A DNA stretch of 64,000 nt from Phlebotomus papatasi. Taxonomy: Eukaryota > Arthropoda > Insecta > Diptera > Psychodidae. Of this stretch, positions 55,420-64,000 are shown in pieces; the stretch's first letter is position 1; each line of letters starts with the position of its first letter. The notes under the pieces were generated by a model that saw only the letters and a program-made list of their open reading frames with translations, ran no database searches and was not told where the DNA came from. Location: assembly GCF_024763615.1 (NCBI RefSeq), contig NC_077222.1, forward strand, positions 62,744,001 to 62,808,000, given 5' to 3'. The position numbers and the translations under genes are program-made.

Positions 55420-56324
55420 GGGTGGAATCACCACTTCTCGCCAATGCCCTACTTCTCGCCACTTATATTGAAATCGCTATTTTTCATGATTTATGAAATA
55501 AATGAGCCGCAGAGTTATTTGTATCTTTATTGCTGCTACGTATAGAGTCGAAAAATAATAATTATTCGTTTTGGTTTTAAGATTTTGAGCATTTTTTAGA
55601 GCAATATTTTAAGCAAGTGCATGGAATCCAATATCTCTTACCAAATATAACAAGTGCCATCAAATTTTCATCGAACAAAATTTACATTTTTGGGTAAATA
55701 ATCTGTCTGTTGAATATTTAATTACACACGTAGAATACATAAAATTTGTATTTAGTTAATTAAATTTAATATAATTTTTATGTAAAAATGAGGCATGACG
55801 GAGAGTGGTAATGTTTTGAATTGATTTTACCACCTGTCGCCATTGCTTTTCATTAGGCGACGCTAACTTCACTTCGTAGATTCTCAGTTGTCAAATCTGC
55901 TTTGTTTACTTTCTGCAACAATCTAATAATTTGATTTACCAAATAAAAGTGAAGAAAATTAATTTAAAGTCAGTAATAATAAGGTGATCACGAGGAAAAA
56001 GAAATGCTGAATGTATTCTTTGCATAATATTGCCCAAAATAATCGAGTTTGGACGTTTTCAAGAGGGTGGCGAAAAGTGGTTACAAAACTGGCGAAAAGT
56101 GGTAAACAGTGGCGACAAAGTGGTTATTTTTGCATTGTTAATAAAAATCAGTTTTTTAAGTAGTCCAGCGTTAAATTGGAATATTACTTTGTTGACGAAT
56201 CTGGAGCCAATACATCTCAGTAACTTTGTGTCAAATTTGAGTTATCTTATAATAAGGGTTCAAAAGTTATTATCAAATTAATTTCACATTTTCCCAAAAG
56301 TGGCGATAAGTGGTTACTCCACCC
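55420..56324. mobile_element. TA-flanked element, GGGTGGAATCACCACTT ends
   Basis: GGGTGGAATCACCACTTCTC at the left and AGTGGTTACTCCACCC at the right, TA on both sides. A CTTCTCGCCA block is repeated in the left end, and AAGTGG/TGGCGA blocks recur inside (56060-56120). 905 bp, no transposase. Confidence 0.8.
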
Positions 56325-56326
56325 TA

Positions 56327-57627
56327 ACTAAATTTTGGCAGTGTTACTTGATTGTTTACGTAAATTTGAGAGTGTCTCGGATTGGAATGTCTCGGATTGG
56401 AGAAGAATTGGTATGTTGTACCAAATAATTAGTAGAATCCATGGTTAAATTTCTAGAGCACCCATTAAAAAATTTTGTTTAGTTAATTAAACGGAGAGCT
56501 AAAGTCTAAAATGATTAGAATATTGCATCTGATTGTGCTGTTTCATTATTATTATTTTTAAAATAATCAAATCTTTTATTTTGGATTAGCAATAGAAATT
56601 ACGTACATAGCAGCAATTATGAAATATTCACCGAAAAAGAAAAAGGATGTTCGAAAAAATAATTTAGTAAAATGCCTTTAAGTCGACCGGTTCCTCAATT
56701 CGACCGGTAGAGTTATTTATTCAATTTATTTATATTTGCACTAATATTTGGCGTATGATCTAACATTAATAGGTCAATTATTCTATAAATAAATACGAAT
56801 CAGTGACAATTTTATAGAAATTCACCATCAAACATTCAAATAGTGACCACCGGTGAGTCGAGGAATCGGTCGACTCGGGAGCACTTTATCTTAGAATTTT
56901 TTTTTAAAGGCAATGCATATTATGCATTGCCTTTTTTATTAAGGAGTTACATGGGTCAAAAGGTCTTAAAAAAACACACAAAATATTTTCTCAAATTTTT
57001 CTTTTCAGCATAGGGGAGACCAGGGAGATTTGGGACAAGGTTTGGGATCATTTTTTTATCACAACTTATTCTGCAATACGAAACATGACGTAAAATATGT
57101 CAAAAGTGGTATTTTTTCTATAAATTTATCCCAAAAATTCAATTTTCATTTTTTTTTTCAAAAATCCTTCACTCAAGGACTAGTTCAACTCATTAGCTAA
57201 CAGGAAATATTCGTCTTTATTGCACATAAATCTACTTCGAGATATCTTGTAAACTGAACAGTATTTTTTCTTTTCAAAAACATCTTCGAAAATTATGACC
57301 CAGAGACTGAGTTTTCAAAATTTATAAATGAAAATTTAAGAAATTACATACTAAAATTATCTTATCCAAAACAATTGTGTAAAAATGTAATGAAATCGGT
57401 GCATTAATCTTCGAGAAATTTTAATTACCGATTTGTAAAATTACAAATAATACGAAAAATTCCACTAAACTCCTGGACTTTTATTTCGAATGATTAAAAA
57501 CTATCATTCAACTTGAAAATATGTATGCTTGATTTGTTGTGCTTTTATACAAAAAAGTCTAAAACACTTTATTTTCAATTAGAAAACCAACATAACCCAT
57601 TAAGAAACAGATCAAGTACATTATGTA
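56327..57627. other. Unassigned AT-rich sequence
   Basis: No gene recognised. A single GGGGAGACCAGGGAGATTTG end starts near 57014, preceded by TA, without an identified partner. Confidence 0.4.
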
Positions 57628-59452
57628 TTAGGTGAGATTCTTAACAATCTCACCTACTATAATCCTAACAAAATTTCATGTCGTCCGATCGACCTCAAAT
57701 TTGGCCAAAATGTGTTTCGCCACTTCCTGATTCCGAATATATATGTGGCTAAGTTACGTTCCCGGCCGGCCGGCCGGCCGGCCGGCCGCTCTTTGGAGCT
57801 TAATAGCTCCTAAACTAAAAAAGATATCGACTTGCGGTTTTCGGCAAAGGTTATATATCGGGTGAAAATTGCAACTTGGTGCATAGACCCCCCACCCCCC
57901 ACCCCTCCTTCCGCCATTTTGAAGACCCCCCTTTTTTTGTTTTCTCAATAGCTCCGCCCCTATGGCATTCAGCGGACTCAAATTTTAGTATGTTATAGCT
58001 GGGCCTTAGAGCTTTCCATCAATACCAAACTTAAGGTCCCCCGACCCCCCTGACCCGAGCTATAAGGGTCCAAAAAAAATTTCTTAAAATGGCCATAACT
58101 CCGGTTCTAATTGTCAGAATTTAAAAAGTGAGGGCTTTTTGGAAAGCTCTCGTGAAATGCCACTTCCCCTTCTAACATCTCAAGTTCATAAAACCACCGC
58201 TAGGGGCGCTTTTTTTAAAAAGAAAATTTTTAAATCTTAAAAGTTAAATAACTCAAAAATTCCATTGTGCATCGGGCTGAAAATTTAGTATGTTGTAGCC
58301 GTTGATTATACCTATCAAACAAAAAAAACCTTAAGACGATCCATAACCCCTGACCCGAGCTATAAGGGGTCAAAGTTCGAACATTGACCGGCCTCTATCT
58401 CCGGTTCTAATTAACATAGCGACCTAAATTTTACCTTTTTGGTTTCGTCTCGATGAGCACTTTCAGATGGAAGTTCAAAAAGTCACCACAGGTGGCGCTG
58501 TGATAGCGTCAAAATTCATCGAAATTCAAAGTCACTTTTCTCAAAAACGGCATTGTGCAAGTTAATGAAATTTTAGTATGTTGTAGTCCAGTCTAGGACG
58601 TTTCCAAAATGGTGCGTATGTGCGCTGTGGTTTCAATAGAACCGGAGATATGAGGGGTCAAAGTTCACGAAATTCAAAAAATCATATCTCCGGTTCTATG
58701 TGACCGATTTTGATGAATGAGGGCTTAAACGAAAGATCTCACCAAATGCTACAACTTTCTAGAATATTTGAACTTCGTGGGACCAACACCAGGGGCGCCA
58801 CAGTCGAAAAACCAATTTCAATATCACATAACCTCAATTATCTCGACTGTCGCTGAACCGATTTTGATGATTACTTCGACATAATTGTAGAGCACATTTG
58901 TCTCTACATTTCGTCCATACATCATTTTCCGCTCAGACTACGCTATCACTCCGATTTTGCCGTTTAAGTGTGAAAAAATTGATTTTTCCAATAATAACGC
59001 TTTGAAATCACTCAGATGCCAATTTGACTGCCTCTACTCCACCAAGACACTTAAAATAGGGGTTTAAATGGAAAGTCCCGCAAAATACAACAATTCTTTG
59101 ATATAGTTGAAGTTCAACAAATGAACACTTGGGGCACTCTGGATGAAAAAACAAGTTAAGAAACAAAAAACCTCGCTTATCTTGGCTTCTGAGTAATCGA
59201 TGAGTTCAAGTTCTACGGCAAAATTATAGAGAACATTCTGGTCTACATTTCACCCATATAACACTTTTCTGTCAGTTCATCCAAATCCTTGATATTTTGG
59301 TTTAAATACAAAATTTGTATAATTTCACGAATTTGATTCAAGATAACTGAATGGCGTCTCCCAACTTCAGCTCCAAATCGAATTTGCATGCACTCCGAGT
59401 TAGCTCACGTTAAGAATCTCACCTACATAAGCCGGTTAGGATTATCTGTCCC
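57628..59452. repeat. Modular repeat, copy B
   Basis: The inverted counterpart of 15337-17008, more complete. Both edges carry GGTGAGATTCTTAAC. A pure GGCC run (57763-57788) stands where copy A has a GACG run. Modules with GGCGC(C/T), 'CCGGTTCTA' and 'GAGCTATAAGGG' blocks recur about every 300 bp. No conserved reading frame. Confidence 0.75.
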
Positions 59453-59541
59453 TTTTTATGTTGAAGCCACCTTTTATAGTCCTAATTTTGAGTTGTCCAA
59501 CTTTTTGTAAATTACAAATCATCATCATTTTCAACCACTTA

Positions 59542-59758
59542 GGGGAAACTGGAGCACCACCAAACACGGGGTAGCACAGCACCAAACACTGCGATTTTTT
59601 AATCAAATATTCGACTTCTAAGGACAAGACCTATAGGAATTAATAGGCACTATAGAGATGCTTGTCTCCTGAAAAAATGTTTGAGATAGTCCAAGTAGTT
59701 AAGAAATAAAAATTAGTGTTTGGTGCTACCCCGTGTTTGGTGGTGCCCCAGTTTCCCC
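59542..59758. mobile_element. TA-flanked MITE, GGGGAAACTGGAGC ends, copy 2
   Basis: A close relative of 54977-55188, including the internal GCGATTTTTTAATC block and the doubled CACCAAACAC motif. TA on both sides. Confidence 0.9.
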
Positions 59759-59906
59759 TATCCCTATTGGGGTCGTGGGCCCATGATATCAAGGTTAATA
59801 GCCCACGCCTGTCGACCCTCTGCCATGTCAGAAAAATGTTCGGGTTCAATCCGAAGGCGCTCCAAGGCATGATCCTGATTTTCATCCAGCCACCTTATCC
59901 TAATGC

Positions 59907-60255
59907 CCTGGATACACTTGCGATTTAAGCCGAGAGACGACTTAGTGGAAAATGATGAAAATGTAGGGGGAAGTGGAGCTACTTTGAGAAGTGGGGCTAA
60001 ATTGTTATAAGATTTTTTCGAATATTTCTAAAGGAAACTGGGTTTTAACTTGATCTAATTTGCATAGACAAAACAATTGTGGATCTAAATAAAATAATTG
60101 TAAGAACCAGCTTCATTTAGAAATGGGCGAAAAATCGCATAACAATGTAGCCCCTCAGCTCAAAGTAGACCCATCTCCCCCTAGTTTGACCATTATTTCT
60201 AATATAGTTACACTAAGCCGTACCTCGGCTAATCCTCAGGTCTGTCAAGGCCCTA
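59907..60255. mobile_element. MITE family C, copy 4, split by a TA MITE
   Basis: Family C sequence at 59907-59965 and 60182-60255, with AAGCCGAGAGACGACTTAGT on the left and CCTCGGCTAATCCTCAGGT on the right. Confidence 0.8.
59966..60181. mobile_element. TA-flanked MITE, GGGGGAAGTGGAGC ends
   Basis: Relative of 50921-51128. It is inserted in MITE C copy 4 with TA on both sides; the uninterrupted family C copy at 10565-10696 shows a single TA at that position. Confidence 0.9.
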
Positions 60256-60261
60256 AGTCTG

Positions 60262-61194
60262 CCCCAAGATCGAGGTCTCGTCACATTGGCTTGCATAGCT
60301 TTTCTGGGGAATGTTTCTTCATTTATATGTTGAAAATGATCACACCATCGAAGTTATGATTTCTCAACTTGAAAAAGCTCCCCACGAACGGCTACATTCC
60401 TCACACGAGCTCGGCGAGTGATTCCCTTAACCACTCGGAGTTACTTCATCTTGACAGCTTATACTCACACGATCTTACTTTTTTGGTCATTACCCAAATC
60501 TCATGACAATAGGTGAAAATAGGTAAATTACAAATTACGCTACACATTTTTATTAACACGAGGAAAATGCTTCAACCATTGTTTTTTTTTCAAAATATTA
60601 CGTTTAAGTATTAATCATGTTAGTATGATTTCAATATTTCAATTATGCACTACAATAGTTTTCGCATAATATTTTATTGTAATTAATGATGTTGTAAAAA
60701 GATATGAATATTTGTTTAAAATTTCGATTTTTTATAAAAAGAAACGAAACGAACGAATGTTTTTCGTTTACTATTTTACTGTAAATAAAGGTTCTATAAA
60801 TGAAATTATTAGGCTGATTGATTTTTTCAAAGAAAGCATCATTATTTGGAATATTTATATCACATTATAAATGAAAAAGCAGATATTTTAATATAAAAAA
60901 GTATTATTTGAAGACATAGATTTTGGATCTAAGAATACCTCTGGTACATTTCTAGTACCAATTATAGGGGAGGTTGTGGGAATTTCAAACATGCATGATT
61001 TTCAATAATATAAAATTTTGGGATAACAAGAATAATAAAATGGGAAATGGACTTTATATTTTTAAACCAATACCCGAGTTAAATTAGCTTGGCTTTCAGT
61101 GCAATTCACCTTTACAGTACTCGTTTATTAAGAAATTTCCGATGCAATTTTGTTAACGATATTTCAAATCTCATAAAAAGTGAAAAGGGCTTAC
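60262..61194. other. Sequence downstream of the homeobox exons
   Basis: It should be intron of the minus-strand homeobox gene, since the last visible exon ends at a donor. The expected terminal exon was not recognised. Mostly AT-rich. Confidence 0.35.
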
Positions 61195-61558
61195 CCATTG
61201 TGTCTTGCCGAACGTTAACCGATCCCATATTTGTGCTATGTGTCATGGAGAATGGTTGAGTCATTCCAGGATATGAAGTGGCGCCCATTTGAAAGAGATC
61301 CTGGAAAGCAAAAGAATCCAGTTTCCTCGTGAAATTAATTTAGAATATGCGCGAGTCTAGTTATATAAATTTTGAGCATACTTGTGGGTATCTATTTATT
61401 GAGTTCGGATGGGGGTACGGTTGATATCCTCGGGAAACACTGTAGCCCTGAATGTTCCTCATCATTCCATTGCACGACGGTATGACTGATGGTGCGAGCG
61501 CCTTTTGAAGCTGCTTCTCCTGCTTCCGATACTTTGCCCGTCTATTTTGGAACCACAC
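61195..61558 (-). CDS. Paired-class homeobox gene, PHDP-like, two internal exons
   Basis: Exons 61558-61382 and 61300-61195 on the minus strand, with the 81-bp intron starting GTATGC and ending TTCCAG. The first exon opens VWFQNRRAKYRKQEKQLQKA, the end of homeodomain helix 3, with Gln at position 50. The intron before it falls between homeodomain residues 46 and 47, the usual site in paired-like genes. Downstream come IPSCNGMMRN, RGYQPYPHPNSINRYPQ, then DLFQMGATSYPGMTQPFSMT and NVRQDTMG, which I associate with insect PHDP. It would act as a nuclear DNA-binding regulator. Helices 1-2 lie upstream, outside the window or unrecognised, and the 3' exon was not found. Assignment to PHDP is from memory of the family and is less certain than the homeobox call. 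Confidence 0.85.
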
Positions 61559-62848
61559 CTGATAGAAGACAGAAACATAATTTTGCAATTTACTTAATGT
61601 TGTCGTTTTAGTCACTTTCTCTTCCCGTTTATTTTCAATTTTTGCGTCATTCGCTCCTGTTTTTTTTCTGCTTGAAGATTTTCACCCCATATTGCGGGTT
61701 TTTTTTTTTACTAATTCCCAGTAAACTTTAATGAAGATTGCGGAGACTGGGGTGAAAAATTGTGAACTACACCTCAAAATTGAAGATGAACGAGATGCTG
61801 AGCCCAAGGAGGAATAGCTGAAGAGGGAAAAAAAGGACTGTGGTAAACGTCTACTAAACATAAGCAACGCCATCGCGCCATCCTGGGTTCCGTGCAGAAA
61901 ACCCTGAGAGGGGAACTTGCAAGTCTATGCCATCAAATGGATCCTTAATTCAATTACTCCGCCTTCGGATTCCTACATTCCCTATTTCATTTCTATTTTC
62001 ACATCAATCTCTTCTACATCCATCCATTTTGCGCCCCCAACCATCCTTATACGTTTTTCGTCTCATGTTTCTGGGAAAGGAAGACAGAGGAGGATATAAA
62101 CATTGTATGCGGCCATATTACATACAACAAGTACATAGCTTTTCTTTCTACATCATCCAACTGTCGAAAATATATACATTACATCACCCGACGTTATATA
62201 TTAACAAGATCCTCAAACCAAGTGGAATCTTTTTTGCCCGCACAAGAAGTTGCGCCACCCATCATGTCTAATAAAGGGGCGCAGAGAGAAAATTTCAGGG
62301 GATGCTCAAATGACCACAGAGGGTCACATCAAATCTCTCACAAAGTCCCTTTGCCAAAGAGTCATCCTTTCAGCCTGGGCCTGAAATTTTAATTCTGTAA
62401 TTGAAGCATTGGATAGCATTGAAAATATTGGGAACTCATTTTGAGACTTTCTATATTTCTTGAAGATTGACCCCTTTATTGAATGTGTAGTAAACAGTTC
62501 GACTTGAAACAAATTATATAGAAAATTGTAATTGAATTTTTGAGGGCTTCTGTCTCAAGGCACCATTAAAATCTCCAATGCGATATGCACATTAGGTCGC
62601 CTACAGAGGAAAAGGGTTTATTCAAAAAGAGAAAGAGACAAGTCAGACCTAGGAACAGAAGCTTTAATGTTTTAGCTTTTTTAATGGATCTCTAATAGCT
62701 TAGTTCAAGGAAAGAAATAGGAACGAAATAACACCAAGACGTATCTCTATTACAATTTGAGGTTTAGTACACTAACATAAAAACTCTTGAGGAAAAGTGT
62801 TTAAAATAATTGTATAATTAAAACTTAAGCAAAGAATCCAAAGTGATA
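61559..62848. other. Upstream intron of the homeobox gene, no exon recognised
   Basis: No homeodomain helix 1-2 sequence was seen on the minus strand. No tRNA or clear repeat. Confidence 0.35.
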
Positions 62849-63065
62849 GGAGGAAGTGGGGCACTTTTGAAAGTGGGGCACCTTTGAAATTGGGATTTTT
62901 CACCCATTTTTAACTAAAATTGAGCCTTATCATGATTATAATTTAGCTGCAGATATAGATCGAGAAGCTAAATGCGTTATTATATGGCTCAATTCAATTT
63001 GAAAATAGGATAAAAATATTCCAATTTCAGAGGTGCCCCGCTTTCAAAGGTGCCCCACTTCCCCC
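62849..63065. mobile_element. TA-flanked MITE, GGAGGAAGTGGGGC ends
   Basis: The left end carries GTGGGGCACTTTTGAAA directly followed by GTGGGGCACCTTTGAAA; the right end is inverted (AGGTGCCCCGCTTTCAAAGG then TGCCCCACTTCCCCC). TA on both sides. 217 bp. Confidence 0.9.
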
Positions 63066-63442
63066 TAGACCTTTTTGCAAAACTCTGCACGACCCTTAAT
63101 TTGGCTTCTTTTCTCATATAGTAGTGTGTTGGAGAAAGATTGAAATACTCATATTTATTACAATTTTTTATCTTTCTCCCACGCCCACATCATCATTTCA
63201 AAACCGATTCCAACCTTCAATACTAAACAGTAAAAATATCCCTTCGCTGGTTGTATGTTTTGGATTTACAAATATGTTTTATATTTTATAGGGGCTAGTC
63301 TGGCCAAAAAGAGAGTACAAGATTGCCAAGCTTATCGATACCATTTTTATACTATTATACCATTTTTAAGTATTTGTTTGTACACTGTCTTTAATATTCT
63401 TAAAATCAGTCAAATATTTATTACTATTTATTAATTAGTGTA

Positions 63443-64000
63443 GGAGAGACTGGGGCAAAAAGTCACAAATCGAAAATTTCAAAATTCAATATCTTCCAAG
63501 ATAAAAAAGATAGCGGGTTAAAAGTTTTTCCGTTAACCTTCTTTAATGTCGTAAATTTCTTAGAATTCAAACGAAGAATTTAGTAATTGAAATATATATA
63601 GTAATATTGAAATTTTTAGCCCTGTTTTTGAAATATTTTTCTTACAGCAGATATCAATAAATATGTAAATTACTTTCCAAAATTGATGCAGTGGTGATTT
63701 TTTCCTAAATGATTTGGATTCTTTGAATAGGAAACCGTCATCCATTTTAGCATTTTCTAAAGATTCTTTTCTCCAGAAATCTTTTATTAAAATGACCACT
63801 TGGGGTAAAAAGTAATAAAAGTTATGGGGCAAAAAATAACATTTCATTTTCGAAGCAATTTCTGATGTCTCACTGCGAAAAGAAATGTCATTGCCATGTA
63901 TCGCCGTTTGCTAGTTTTAGTGTAATGCCGTTTGAGTAGGGTAAAATAAGGTAATTTGGAACCATTTACAATTTGGGGGATTTGAGATTTTCTCATTGTT
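63443..64000. mobile_element. Second copy of the 7974-type element, running off the window
   Basis: GGAGAGACTGGGGCAAAAAG after TA, followed by about 490 bp collinear with 7974-8480. At about 63938 the similarity ends and another GGGTAAAATAAGG sequence begins, possibly a nested end. Confidence 0.7.

Noticed and set aside
57763..57788. GGCC run as a CpG-island promoter
   Set aside because: It sits inside the modular repeat where the other copy has a GACG run; simple-repeat variation is a better explanation.

Overview
The window is AT-rich eukaryotic DNA with short phase-conserving introns, GT-AG splice sites, Pol III tRNA genes and many transposon remains. The proteins (CoREST, an F-spondin-type protein, a KIAA0930 homologue, a mannose-6-phosphate-receptor/ATG27-like protein, a PHDP-like homeodomain protein) look like an insect, most likely a dipteran, and the gene density and repeat content would fit a nematoceran such as a sand fly. 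The species call is inference from protein resemblance only. Layout: bases 1-492 hold a broken coding remnant. Bases 500-5700 are repeats: MITEs, a TTAA-flanked element and three arrays of a 30-bp minisatellite. An F-spondin-like gene starts at 6572 and runs leftward on the minus strand; two exons are visible. A KIAA0930 homologue occupies 23072-7176 on the minus strand as eight exons whose lengths sum to exactly 739 codons. Its introns contain two identical tRNA-Val(AAC) genes, a Harbinger-type element, a 5'-truncated non-LTR retrotransposon with a complete RT-RNase H reading frame, and many MITEs. From 23.6 to 27 kb there are MITEs and unexplained sequence. A three-exon M6PR/ATG27-like receptor (27071-27967, +) is followed by the eleven-exon CoREST gene (28583-40916, +), which has ELM2, two SANT domains, an LSD1-binding linker and a GATA-like zinc-finger exon. 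From 41 to 60 kb no convincing host gene is visible. This part is a layered transposon graveyard: a mariner-type transposase fossil broken by three other elements, a 411-bp near-perfect palindrome, several MITE families and an AT-rich stretch (46-49.8 kb) in which nothing was recognised. At 61195-61558 (minus) two exons of a paired-class homeobox gene appear, the remainder lying outside the window or unrecognised. The most notable repeat biology is a diverse set of TA-flanked MITEs whose terminal repeats start GGGG or similar and carry a short motif repeated twice inside each end. In addition, several nested insertions can be read against their own uninterrupted copies elsewhere in the window, which gives target-site duplications directly: TA for two families and TTAA for a third. 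No CRISPR, operon or prokaryotic feature is present.
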